Shown: positions 1 through 8,073, numbered from the stretch's first letter. The stretch is 22,750 bases of DNA from CAMCXT01 sp046302715 (GCA_046302715.1 JBKCHQ010000179.1:1-22750); one strand, 5' to 3'. Notes: generated by a model from the letters alone, not told the origin. Translations and numbers: made by a program.

Positions 1-597
1 CTGAGTTTCGGAGCCATCATTGTCGTTGAGAAGCTTGCGAAGGCTCGTATCGGCTGGATTCCAATTGCCCATTAAACGATGAGCCACGGTTTCGAGCCTC
101 ATAGAATAAGCTTCTGCCAAAGCTTTGATACAAATGCTTTGTGAAACCCCCATTCTAAAACCGCCCGTAATTAATTTGTTAAAGACAAAACGCGTATTAA
201 AATCCATGCTTTGCCAGGCATCTAAAATCAGTTCTTTCTGGGCTACGGGTTCCTTTTTTCGAAGGTCAACCAACAAAAGCATCCAAGTATTCAAGCTATT
301 GTTAATTTCAGATTTTTGCCCCATGGGCAGAATAAGGGCGAGTGTTTCGGCCAAATCGCCCACAATGTGGTAGCTTTCATCTACAAGCCAGTCTGGAAGG
401 CCACTTTTGATTGCTGCCCACTGGCGAAGTAAGGCCGAAGAAACATGTCTTTTGGAGGTACGACCTGCTAAAAGAGCAAACGCCCAGGTGGCATCATGGT
501 CGTTGGCAGTTCTAAAGTACCTCACCAACGCCTCGGTTTTAGATTTTACCGAGTTATTTTGGTCCACTTCGAGATAAAGGCGCACAAAATCCTCCAT
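1..597 (-). CDS. ATP-dependent DNA ligase, N-terminal part (runs off the window)
   Basis: The first 199 codons of a gene whose 3' end lies beyond base 1. It starts at ATG 597-595 and is open to the edge. The segment at residues about 79-105, containing SGLPDWLVDESYHIVGDLAE, is a hallmark of the N-terminal DNA-binding domain of bacterial ATP-dependent ligases of the ~500-residue LigB/LigC type. The catalytic lysine motif (KxDG) would lie further on and is not in the window, so activity cannot be judged. In many bacteria this ligase belongs to a repair cluster with a metallo-beta-lactamase-fold exonuclease, an Lhr-type helicase and the PdeM phosphoesterase (family knowledge). Here the gene immediately upstream is instead a histidine kinase that stops only 4 bases before this ATG, implying cotranscription. 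The helicase and PdeM would have to lie to the left, outside the window. Confidence 0.88.
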   Translation of the reverse strand, partial: MEDFVRLYLEVDQNNSVKSKTEALVRYFRTANDHDATWAFALLAGRTSKRHVSSALLRQWAAIKSGLPDWLVDESYHIVGDLAETLALILPMGQKSEINNSLNTWMLLLVDLRKKEPVAQKELILDAWQSMDFNTRFVFNKLITGGFRMGVSQSICIKALAEAYSMRLETVAHRLMGNWNPADTSLRKLLNDNDGSETQ

Positions 598-601
598 AGC
601 A

Positions 602-2461
602 TTATCCCAATGTATAAGGAATTTCGAGACTTAAAGTGGTACCTTTTCCGAGCGTTGATTGCAAGTTGAATTTGCCGTTAACGCTTGCCGCCCTTGCCTG
701 AAACCCGCTTAATCCGTTACCTTTTCGCACTGTGTTTATATCGAAGCCTATGCCGTTATCGCTGATGCTTATGTTTAGCGCGTTGTTTTCGTGTTTTATT
801 AAAATTTCAACACGTTTGGCCTCGCTATACTTCGCAATATTATTGAAGGCCTCTTTGAAAAATAGCAATAAGTTTTTCTTGTATTCAATGGGCAAATTGA
901 TCTCATGCAGCCTAAAATCGTCGCTTATTTTTACTTCAATTCCTTTTGCTGTGAGCAATTCGAAGCCCACATTTCGCACTCGTTCAATGAGGCTTCGCCA
1001 GGTGTCGTTTTTTGAGTATATGGCCCAGATCAAATCAGATATATTCTCCGAAACTTCCTGCGTTTTTTGCTTGATGCGGACTACAAGCTCCAAAGCCTTA
1101 CCTCCACTTGGGTTTAGCTCGGTTTGTGCCAAATCGGCAAATATACTGATGCTACTCATCGAGCTGCCAATATCATCGTGCAGCTCACGGGCAATTCGGT
1201 TACGTTCGGCCTCTACAGAAGTGTAGCGCTCCTGCATGAGTTTTAATTCCTGTTCCTGGCGTATGCTGTTTTTTTCTTGCTCAAATTCGAGTTTTTCGGT
1301 TTTACGACTTAATCTAACCCAGCGTCGATAATACATGATTGCAATTATCAGCAAAAAGATAAGCGCGGCCAGACTAACTTGTACAACTCGATTAAGGCTG
1401 AGTTCCTTATCCTTTTGAGCCAAAATCGCTTTGTTTACAGCGGCCTCGTTTTCTTTTTTATAATACGAGTCCAAAAGCTTCATGTTGAGTACCTCGCGGT
1501 TATTTCTTATGTTTTCTTGCAGTATTTCCAGTTTTTGCTGCAATTGCGAAGCCTCTTTAAACCGTTCTTTTTTAATAAGAAATAATACAGCCGTTTTCAG
1601 GAAGCTGGTTACGGCGAAATCATTTTGTTTTAAACTGTCGCAAAGTGATATACCCTTTGCCAAATAATTTTCAGAAATATCGGTTGCTTCACTATTAATG
1701 GCGGTAGATAATACAAACAAGCGCACATCGGCATATTTATTCAAATGGGGATGTTGTAATGCTTTTTTAATATGAAATACCGCTGAGTCGTTGTATGATA
1801 ACCTTGTAAATGTTTCGGCAAGTACCCAATGATTTAAAATTTGGGCCCGTGAGGCATTTAATTTTAGTGAAATAGACTGCGCTTTTCGGGCAAATTCTAT
1901 AGCTTGTGGGTAATTGCCTTTTTTTAAATAGGTTTCAGAAATATTACCATAAATCTGATCCTTGCGTGACAATTCCTTTTTATTAAGTGCATCGGGAATT
2001 AGTGATGCGGCATGGTTAAAATAATGCATTGCCGAGTCGTAACGTTCGGCATTGAGGTGAATGAGTCCAATTAAATTATAGGAGTTTCCTTTTAATGTAT
2101 CATTCTTCAAGTTTTCGGCCAATCGAAGCGAGGTACGGGCGCTTTGTAGACCTTGTTCATTAAGCGCGCTATAGTACATGATTTCGGCCAGCAGGCTGTG
2201 AAATAAGTAACAGCTTTGCGGGGGATAGGTTTCTGCAGGTTTATCGAGTGCTTTTAGGATAATGCTTTGTGCCAATTCTAAGTTACCCTTATCCATGAGG
2301 CTACCTACGGAGTTAAGAATAGAATCGGCCTGCGCAGAAACTATGGAATTGCGGCTGCTGCTTTCGTTTTGGCACGAAGCTGCGAATACCGAAATGAATA
2401 CCCCAACGAGTACTTTTTTAGCGAATAATATTACTGCGTATGGCTTTTGAAACGGCTTCAC
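602..2461 (-). CDS. TPR-containing sensor histidine kinase (HisKA_3/HATPase, NarX/DegS type)
   Basis: A 619-residue kinase. A signal sequence ends at a possible lipobox (FAASC, Cys30). Residues about 45-340 form helical TPR-like repeats, probably periplasmic. A transmembrane segment at about 360-378 and a coiled coil lead to a HisKA_3 motif, RIARELHDDIGSS, with phosphoacceptor His428. The ATPase domain is complete: N-box EAFNNIAKYS (537-546), DNGIGFD (568-574), GNGLSG (581-586) and a final GKGTTL. The start is a GTG at 2461-2459, since there is no in-frame ATG before the signal peptide; it lies inside the response-regulator gene, giving a 44-base overlap. Kinases of this class phosphorylate NarL-type regulators, and the gene just upstream encodes one. 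The stimulus is unknown. The stop is 4 bases before the ligase start. Confidence 0.92.
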   Translation of the reverse strand: MKPFQKPYAVILFAKKVLVGVFISVFAASCQNESSSRNSIVSAQADSILNSVGSLMDKGNLELAQSIILKALDKPAETYPPQSCYLFHSLLAEIMYYSALNEQGLQSARTSLRLAENLKNDTLKGNSYNLIGLIHLNAERYDSAMHYFNHAASLIPDALNKKELSRKDQIYGNISETYLKKGNYPQAIEFARKAQSISLKLNASRAQILNHWVLAETFTRLSYNDSAVFHIKKALQHPHLNKYADVRLFVLSTAINSEATDISENYLAKGISLCDSLKQNDFAVTSFLKTAVLFLIKKERFKEASQLQQKLEILQENIRNNREVLNMKLLDSYYKKENEAAVNKAILAQKDKELSLNRVVQVSLAALIFLLIIAIMYYRRWVRLSRKTEKLEFEQEKNSIRQEQELKLMQERYTSVEAERNRIARELHDDIGSSMSSISIFADLAQTELNPSGGKALELVVRIKQKTQEVSENISDLIWAIYSKNDTWRSLIERVRNVGFELLTAKGIEVKISDDFRLHEINLPIEYKKNLLLFFKEAFNNIAKYSEAKRVEILIKHENNALNISISDNGIGFDINTVRKGNGLSGFQARAASVNGKFNLQSTLGKGTTLSLEIPYTLG

Positions 2462-3053
2462 TAACGGAATGTACCTGTAATTTATCGTAAATTTTTTTAA
2501 TGTGTGAATTTACGGTGTTATAGCTAATTTCGAGCTTATCAGCAATCATTTTATAGCTTAATCCGTTTACCAAATACTGCAGAATTTCCCTCTCACGCTC
2601 CGAAAGGCCGTAGGTTTCGGGTTTACTTTCATGTTGTTGTCTGAAAAAATGTAAAACCCGTGTAGCAATGCTTGGCGTCATGGGTGAGCCCCCATTTCGC
2701 ACTTCCTCTATGGCCTGTATGATTTGACGTGGGTCGGTTTTTTTGAGGATGTATCCCGAGGCTCCATAACGCATAGCATCAAAGATTTTTTCGTCGTCTT
2801 CGAATACGGTTTGCATAATTACATGGATGTTGGGAAAGTACTCCTTTATAATACGCACACCTTCCAGACCGTCCACCAGGGGCATCTGTATGTCCATCAA
2901 CACAACGTCGGGCTGTAGCTGCTCAATTTGGGCTTTTACCTTACTGCAGTCTTCGAAATCGCCGGTTACGATAAATTCTTTATGCGACTCGAGTAGCATG
3001 CGAAGACTTTCGCGGCGTCCAGGGTTATCGTCAAAAATTACAATGCTTGTCAT
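2418..3053 (-). CDS. Response regulator, NarL/LuxR family
   Basis: A 211-residue two-domain regulator. The receiver domain (about 1-120) has the acidic pair Asp8/Asp9, phosphoacceptor Asp54 in VLMDIQMP, Thr82 and Lys104 (YILKK). The C-terminus (about 148-208) is a LuxR-type helix-turn-helix, with LSEREREIL and a recognition region around ISYNTVNSHIKKIYDKL. It should bind DNA as a phosphorylated dimer and control transcription; its targets cannot be told from the window. It sits between two HisKA_3-type proteins, 31 bases after the 7TM kinase-like gene and overlapping the TPR kinase by 44 bases, so all three are probably one signalling unit. Start ATG at 3053-3051. Confidence 0.95.
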   Translation of the reverse strand: MTSIVIFDDNPGRRESLRMLLESHKEFIVTGDFEDCSKVKAQIEQLQPDVVLMDIQMPLVDGLEGVRIIKEYFPNIHVIMQTVFEDDEKIFDAMRYGASGYILKKTDPRQIIQAIEEVRNGGSPMTPSIATRVLHFFRQQHESKPETYGLSEREREILQYLVNGLSYKMIADKLEISYNTVNSHIKKIYDKLQVHSVSEAVSKAIRSNIIR

Positions 3054-3084
3054 GCTACAAAAAACAACAATTATTGGGGGATGT

Positions 3085-4440
3085 TCAATCCCTAATTATA
3101 GTGAGCGGAATGTGCAGGTTGATACGTTGTTCGGATACGGTATGCTCGCAGCGGTATTTGTATATTAAATGCAGCAAACGCTCATTGAAATCGGCGGCCG
3201 AAACAGATTGATTAAAATACAGGGTAATTTCTAGCTGGGTAAGCATGGTATCAGATATTACGGCCTTGCGTAATCCAATATTAGCAGCACTTTCTGTAAG
3301 ATTTCTGTAGAGAGCTACAATGCGCCGCATGGCATCGGTTTCGAGTTCGAATGAAGGAGGTAAGTGTGTGAAATTTATAATCCATTCGGCATTTACGGGG
3401 CTCAGATTTTCGCGCGATACGGTGAGCAATTTCTGCTGCAGATCGGTTATTTTTTGATGCGCGGGATTTAGGGCCCAGATCAGATCATGTATGGAGTCCA
3501 TCATTTCTATCGCCCTGAGATGAATTTGCCGCATCAGCTGGCGTTCTTTTTCTTTTGATTCGGGCAAGCCATTGAATACGATATCAGAGTAGATATTTAT
3601 GTCACTCAAGCCTCCGGCTACCTCATCATGCAATTCTTTCGCAGCATCGTGTCTTATGCTGTTCATTTTTTGCTGAAGCCTGATGTTTTCATTTAATTTT
3701 TCGATGAGTTCTGAGCCTGCCTGTGTTTTTTCTTTTTCGAGTAAATTAGCTTTGTAAGCTAGGCCGGTAGTAAAGGCGAGCAATTCAAAAATGCAGGTTC
3801 CCAGGTTAAAAATGAGCGGATTAAATGAAAAATGCGCGCCCGATTGTTGTAAGATGAGCAAGACCATGGCGCCAACCGAACCCAACGTAAGTACCGAACC
3901 TCCCGCTACTACAAAATTGGCAAGAGTATCGCCCAACCGTAAAAAGGAAATCACAAAATAAACCGTGCAAACAAACAATGTAAATGCAATTATCTGAAAA
4001 GCAAATTCACGAATGTGCGGTGATACATTGGAAAAGGCCAATATAATATCGCTTAATGCGTATAATACCAGTATAGTTTCGAGCAGTCGGATACGTCGAT
4101 CAAGACGGGGCAATTTAAAAGGTATGCCGGCAAAATGTCGGGAAAATCGAAAATAGAAGAAATACGAAAGCATGGGCAATGCCTTGTCGAACAAGGGTTC
4201 GGCAGCCGCAAGCATTCCTTGATTGATTCCCGGTAACGGTACATGATGGTATTTTAAAAGGCCAAACATCATACATACCGTCATAAATGCCATGTAATAC
4301 AAGTATTCGCGCTGACGAATAAAAATCCATTGAAAAAAAATGTACACCAACTGAAAGGCGATGATGAGCTCGTAGCCCATAATGGTGCAGAGGTCAATAA
4401 GTGTAAATTCAGGAGTGGGCATGCTATTTTTATTATTCAT
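3085..4440 (-). CDS. 7TM sensor histidine kinase-like protein with degenerate ATPase domain
   Basis: A 451-residue membrane protein. The first ~235 residues contain about seven hydrophobic segments (roughly 23-41, 47-64, 88-100, 119-136, 146-167, 176-198, 207-230), resembling the 7TMR-DISM sensor arrangement. A coiled coil (232-262) is followed by a HisKA_3-like dimerisation helix with AAKELHDEVAGG, whose His271 is at the phosphoacceptor site, and by the IHDLIWALNP motif common after that helix. The rest should be the ATP-binding domain, but only part of an N-box remains (TESAANI, 382-388); I find no DNGxG and no GxGL glycine box. It may therefore be unable to phosphorylate itself and could act as a partner or substrate of the complete kinase downstream. 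It precedes the response regulator by 31 bases. Start ATG 4440-4438; Met7 is an alternative. Confidence 0.82.
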   Translation of the reverse strand: MNNKNSMPTPEFTLIDLCTIMGYELIIAFQLVYIFFQWIFIRQREYLYYMAFMTVCMMFGLLKYHHVPLPGINQGMLAAAEPLFDKALPMLSYFFYFRFSRHFAGIPFKLPRLDRRIRLLETILVLYALSDIILAFSNVSPHIREFAFQIIAFTLFVCTVYFVISFLRLGDTLANFVVAGGSVLTLGSVGAMVLLILQQSGAHFSFNPLIFNLGTCIFELLAFTTGLAYKANLLEKEKTQAGSELIEKLNENIRLQQKMNSIRHDAAKELHDEVAGGLSDINIYSDIVFNGLPESKEKERQLMRQIHLRAIEMMDSIHDLIWALNPAHQKITDLQQKLLTVSRENLSPVNAEWIINFTHLPPSFELETDAMRRIVALYRNLTESAANIGLRKAVISDTMLTQLEITLYFNQSVSAADFNERLLHLIYKYRCEHTVSEQRINLHIPLTIIRD

Positions 4441-4493
4441 AGCCCACTGTTGAAACCGTAGGCCATGATGGTCCAGATGGGCAAATAATTGAG

Positions 4494-5450
4494 TTAGGAT
4501 GTCGGTAAATTATCGTCGGGTAAATGGTTTAAATCCTTAGGCTTAAACGTATTGGTCCAGCCAAACTCCTGCTGGGCAATTCTTGTTTTTTGTTCTTCTA
4601 CAAATTGAATCAGTGCTGCGGCCTGCGGCGAGAGATTTTTAGCACTGAGCCAAACCATATTCCATTCTGATTCTAATTTGAATTTATCCACATCAATTAC
4701 TTCAACTTGTTTAAGCAAAAGTTCGTTTTTGATACCGATAAGTGGCATTATTGAATATCCCATTCCGGCAATTATTGCCTGCTTAACCGCTTCATTACTT
4801 GTAAGTTCCATGCTTTTGATATAGTCAATATTATGCGTGTTAAAATAGGCCTCAACGGTGTGTCGGGTTCCTGATCCTTGCTCTCTAAAGATTAAGGGGA
4901 GCGATTTAAATATTTCGATTTCTATTTTTTGTTCGCCCAAATCATTGTTTTTACCTACCAGATATAGCTTGTTTTTGAGTAATGGTAGTTTTTTTATGCT
5001 CAAATTTTCTGGTATTACCGAAACCAACGAAAAATCAACTTCATTTCGCTCTAGGTTTTCAATAACTCGGGATTTATTGGTCACATCCATGCTTAACTCC
5101 ACATTGGGATGTAACTTCAGAAAATCGGCAATAAAATAGGGCATTACATATTTGCCGGTTGATACTACCGAGATATTTATTTTACCAGCTAGCACCCCCC
5201 TGTGAAGCTTAGATCGGTATTGAATATGTGCCATCTCATTAAGAATAACTTCGGCGGCACGAACGATTTCGCGACCAAAATCGGTGATGAAGATTTTGCG
5301 ACCCACCAACTCGGTTAAGGGTATTTCGAATTGATTCTGGAAATTTTTGAGCTGTATTGAAACCGCAGGTTGAGTGAGATGTAATTCTTCTGCAGCCTTT
5401 GTAATACTACCGTGTCGAGCTATTTGCGTAAAAATGCGCAACTGATTCAA
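4494..5450 (-). CDS. LysR-family transcriptional regulator, divergent from icd
   Basis: A 318-residue regulator. The N-terminal winged helix-turn-helix (ITKAAEELHLTQPAVSIQL, about 16-34) is typical of LysR/CbbR proteins; a linker helix and a periplasmic-binding-protein-like effector domain (about 90-300) follow, including an REQGSGTR segment that commonly lies at the ligand site. No ATG fits. The choices are TTG at 5450-5448 (used here) or an ATT four codons upstream (5462-5460), which would add INYT and give an N-terminus like homologues I recall beginning MNYTLNQLRIF. A TAnnTTTG -7 element at 5467-5474 would put the transcript start near 5460, which favours TTG. The gene is divergent from isocitrate dehydrogenase with a short shared intergenic region, so it probably regulates icd and itself (inference). 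Confidence 0.9.
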   Translation of the reverse strand: MNQLRIFTQIARHGSITKAAEELHLTQPAVSIQLKNFQNQFEIPLTELVGRKIFITDFGREIVRAAEVILNEMAHIQYRSKLHRGVLAGKINISVVSTGKYVMPYFIADFLKLHPNVELSMDVTNKSRVIENLERNEVDFSLVSVIPENLSIKKLPLLKNKLYLVGKNNDLGEQKIEIEIFKSLPLIFREQGSGTRHTVEAYFNTHNIDYIKSMELTSNEAVKQAIIAGMGYSIMPLIGIKNELLLKQVEVIDVDKFKLESEWNMVWLSAKNLSPQAAALIQFVEEQKTRIAQQEFGWTNTFKPKDLNHLPDDNLPTS

Positions 5451-5466
5451 GGTGTAATTAATAAAG

Positions 5467-5474
5467 CAAAATTA
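5467..5474 (-). promoter_or_regulatory. Probable -7 element of the LysR gene
   Basis: On the minus strand this reads TAATTTTG, an exact match to the Bacteroidota -7 consensus TAnnTTTG. No good -33 TTG is seen at the usual distance; the region that should hold it overlaps the palindrome at 5482-5494, consistent with autoregulation. Confidence 0.4.
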
Positions 5475-5481
5475 TGAAGAC

Positions 5482-5494
5482 TATATCGAATATA
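5482..5494. promoter_or_regulatory. Candidate LysR operator (T-N11-A palindrome)
   Basis: TATAT-CGA-ATATA is a perfect 5-bp inverted repeat spanning exactly 13 bases, with the T-N11-A spacing of LysR-family recognition sites. It lies in the divergent region between the LysR gene and icd, just upstream of the LysR -7 box and about 50 bases before the icd start codon. Its AT-richness means chance occurrence is possible. Confidence 0.45.
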
Positions 5495-5542
5495 AATAAA
5501 AACTAATGATTCAAAGTTTCAATTTTTGCAAAAAAAATAATT

Positions 5543-6979
5543 ATGACTCGTATAACAGTTGCTAAAGGTGATGGTATCGGACCTGAAATAATGGATGCCA
5601 CGTTAAAAGTTCTTTATGCCGCGGGGGCAAAAATCGAAGTTGATGAAATTGAGGTAGGCGAAAAAGTGTACCTTTCAGGAAACACTTCGGGCATTGCCAA
5701 GGAAAGCTGGGATGTAATTCGCCGCAATAAAGTATTTTTAAAAGCGCCCATAACCACACCACAAGGTGGTGGGTATAAAAGCTTAAACGTAACCACACGT
5801 AAATTTTTAGGACTGTATGCCAATATTCGTCCGTGTGTGAGTTTGCATCCATTTGTTGCAACCAAACACCCGAAAATGGATATTGTCATTGTGCGTGAGA
5901 ATGAGGAAGATTTATATGCAGGCATTGAACATCAGCAAACCGATGAGGTAATTCAGTGCCTTAAGTTAATCAGCCGCCCAGGGTGCGAAAAAATAGTACG
6001 TTATGCTTTTGAGTACGCCCGTCAATACCAGCGTAAAAAGGTAACCTGCTTCACTAAAGACAACATCATGAAGCAGACAGATGGATTGTTCCATCAGGTA
6101 TTTGATGAAATTGCTAAGGAATATCCAGAAATTGAAAATGAGCACTGGATTATTGATATTGGTGCGGCTAAAATGGCCGATACCCCTGAAGCATTCGACG
6201 TAATTGTAATGCCCAATTTATATGGCGATGTACTTTCGGACGTGGCTGCTCAAATTGCGGGCTCGGTTGGACTAGCCGGTTCTGCCAATATCGGAGCTGA
6301 ATGTGCGATGTTTGAGGCAATTCACGGATCGGCTCCACGACGTGCAGGTCAAAACATGGCCAATCCTTCGGGCTTACTGCAAGGTGCCATTTTAATGCTC
6401 AATCATATTGGTCAGGCAGACATAGCTGAGAAAATTCAGAACGCATGGCTTAAAACCATTGAAGAAGGCATTCACACCTACGATATATTCAAAGAAGGGG
6501 TAAGTACTCAAAAAGTAGGAACCCGCGAATTTGCCGAAGCGGTTATCGCCCGTTTGGGTCAAAAACCAGCCACTTTGCCAGTTGTTACGTACAACACCCG
6601 CGATGCCTTTGTGCTACCGAAATATATCCGCAAGGCACCTGCAAAAAAAGAATTGGTAGGAGTGGATGTGTTTGTACATTGGAACGGTGAAGATGCCAAT
6701 GCCCTAGCACAGGATATTCATCGCTTGGATACCGAAGGCTTAAAATTATCAATGATCACCAACCGTGGGGTTAAAGTGTATCCCGATGGTTTTCCTGAAA
6801 CATTTTGCACCGACCATTGGAGATGCCGCTTTAAGCCTACTGCAGAGCGCGCGTTAACTAAAGAGGAGATTATTGGTTTATTATCTAAAGCCGATTCTTT
6901 AGGCATAGATACCATCAAAACCGAAAACCTCTACTCATTTGATGGAAAGGCCGCATACTCGCTCGGTCAAGGTCAATAA
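5543..6979 (+). CDS. icd: Isocitrate dehydrogenase (NADP-type, long C-terminal form)
   Basis: A 478-residue decarboxylating dehydrogenase converting isocitrate to 2-oxoglutarate in the TCA cycle. Conserved features are GDGIGPEI at 9-16; the substrate loop with Ser80, Asn82, Arg86 and Arg96 (SLNVTTRKFLGLYANIRP); RENEEDLYAGIEH with Tyr126; Lys173 in KDNIMK; the metal-binding NLYGDVLSD around Asp229; and the coenzyme loop HGSAPRRAGQNMANP. Arg266-Arg267 occupy the place of the Lys-Tyr pair that binds the NADP phosphate in the E. coli enzyme, suggesting NADP preference (inference). About 130 residues follow the usual core, as in Thermus/Rickettsia-type enzymes. The start ATG is preceded by a purine-rich stretch. 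It heads a three-gene operon and is divergent from a LysR regulator. Confidence 0.95.
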   Translation: MTRITVAKGDGIGPEIMDATLKVLYAAGAKIEVDEIEVGEKVYLSGNTSGIAKESWDVIRRNKVFLKAPITTPQGGGYKSLNVTTRKFLGLYANIRPCVSLHPFVATKHPKMDIVIVRENEEDLYAGIEHQQTDEVIQCLKLISRPGCEKIVRYAFEYARQYQRKKVTCFTKDNIMKQTDGLFHQVFDEIAKEYPEIENEHWIIDIGAAKMADTPEAFDVIVMPNLYGDVLSDVAAQIAGSVGLAGSANIGAECAMFEAIHGSAPRRAGQNMANPSGLLQGAILMLNHIGQADIAEKIQNAWLKTIEEGIHTYDIFKEGVSTQKVGTREFAEAVIARLGQKPATLPVVTYNTRDAFVLPKYIRKAPAKKELVGVDVFVHWNGEDANALAQDIHRLDTEGLKLSMITNRGVKVYPDGFPETFCTDHWRCRFKPTAERALTKEEIIGLLSKADSLGIDTIKTENLYSFDGKAAYSLGQGQ

Positions 6980-6988
6980 TCATTGGGT

Positions 6989-7237
6989 ATGAACAACGCA
7001 GTGCTTATTGATGGCATTTTTGATGTGGCCGATGCCGTAGAACTGCTGACAGGACTTTATCAGCAAAAACTCCGTTATCACGAGTCGAAAATTAATAATT
7101 CCGACTCAGAAGAGGACATTAAACAACGAGAGGAGAAAATAAAGCAGCTGCAGTTACAACTAAGTAATTTGCGTTCTTATTTACAATCGGGCGAAAAAGT
7201 TCAATTGCATGCCGAAATTGCCGTAAAGGCACTATGA
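6989..7237 (+). CDS. Small hypothetical coiled-coil protein
   Basis: An 82-residue protein of unrecognised family, starting 9 bases after the icd stop. ATG at 6989 is preferred to an in-frame TTG at 6983. The N-terminal 30 residues (LIDGIFDVADAVELLTGLYQ) look helical; residues about 40-68 (EEDIKQREEKIKQLQLQLSN) are charged heptad-like and probably form a coiled coil. There is no signal peptide or membrane segment, so it is likely cytoplasmic. Its stop overlaps the start of the following DUF6671-like gene as ATGA, so the two are probably translationally coupled and may work together. Function unknown. Confidence 0.72.
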   Translation: MNNAVLIDGIFDVADAVELLTGLYQQKLRYHESKINNSDSEEDIKQREEKIKQLQLQLSNLRSYLQSGEKVQLHAEIAVKAL

Positions 7238-8073
7238 CCGGATTCGAGAATCGCACACTTTTAATTGCAACACAACATGGTAAAGAAAAGGTTATTGCTC
7301 CTTTAATGGAGCAGTCCTTTTCTTTGTCGTGTATAACGCCTGCCCATTTTAATTCGGATGCTTTTGGAACGTTTAGCGGCGAAGTAGAGCGAGGCGCTGA
7401 TGCGCTTGAGGCGGCTCGTTTGAAAGGTCGTGAAGCAGCAAGATTGTCTAATGCCGAATTGGTGCTGAGTAGCGAGGGATCTTTTGGCCCCCACCCTCAG
7501 CTTTTTTTTGTACCGTTTAATCAGGAATTGCTCCTCTTACAGGATTTTAGTCGTAATCTGGAAATTTGGGTTACCCAAAACAGCTCAGATACCAATTACG
7601 CAGGAACTTTTATCGAAAATGAGGAGGGGCTGCTTAAATTTGCACATAATATAGGATTTCCACAACACGCATTAATTTTAAAAGATCAACATTACGAGTT
7701 TAAATCCTGTTATAAGGGATTGATGCAGGAACACGCTTTGCTAGAGGCTTATCGTAATATCAAGGCAAATTTTGGAAGTGTTTATGCCGAAACCGATATG
7801 CGTGCCATGAATAATCCCAAACGCATGGCGGTGATCGAGCAAGCCTGCGAATTGTTGATTAAACGCATGTTGAACAATTGCAAGGTGTGTAATCTTCCGG
7901 GTTTTGGAAAGGTGATGTATGTTCCCGGTTTGAGATGTATACATTGTAATACGCCCACACATTTACCGCTTAAACGTATTTTAAGCTGTCCGCATTGTCG
8001 ATTTTCAATCGAGGAGCAAATTGTAACAGAGTCTGGCGCCGATCCGGGTAGTTGTTCAGTGTGCAATCCGTAA
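7234..8073 (+). CDS. DUF6671-type protein with C-terminal zinc-ribbon-like CxxC pairs
   Basis: A 279-residue protein I recognise as DUF6671-like from its conserved blocks: ATQHGKEKVIAPL (12-24), FGTFSGEVERGADALEAAR (44-62), SSEGSFGPHP (79-88), ETDMRAMNNPKRMAVIEQA (186-204) and PGFGKVMYVPGL near the first zinc pair. The C-terminal 65 residues carry four CxxC pairs (216-219, 235-238, 252-255, 274-277), enough for two zinc ribbons. There are no membrane segments. The biochemical role of the family is not known to me; the invariant acidic, His and Arg residues in the N-terminal region suggest an enzyme, with the zinc part perhaps binding nucleic acid or protein (inference). Start ATG overlaps the previous stop (ATGA). 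Confidence 0.82.
   Translation: MTGFENRTLLIATQHGKEKVIAPLMEQSFSLSCITPAHFNSDAFGTFSGEVERGADALEAARLKGREAARLSNAELVLSSEGSFGPHPQLFFVPFNQELLLLQDFSRNLEIWVTQNSSDTNYAGTFIENEEGLLKFAHNIGFPQHALILKDQHYEFKSCYKGLMQEHALLEAYRNIKANFGSVYAETDMRAMNNPKRMAVIEQACELLIKRMLNNCKVCNLPGFGKVMYVPGLRCIHCNTPTHLPLKRILSCPHCRFSIEEQIVTESGADPGSCSVCNP

Noticed and set aside
732..1226. A 164-codon plus-strand frame
   Set aside because: Opposite the conserved ATPase and HisKA_3 domains of the TPR kinase, so a shadow frame.
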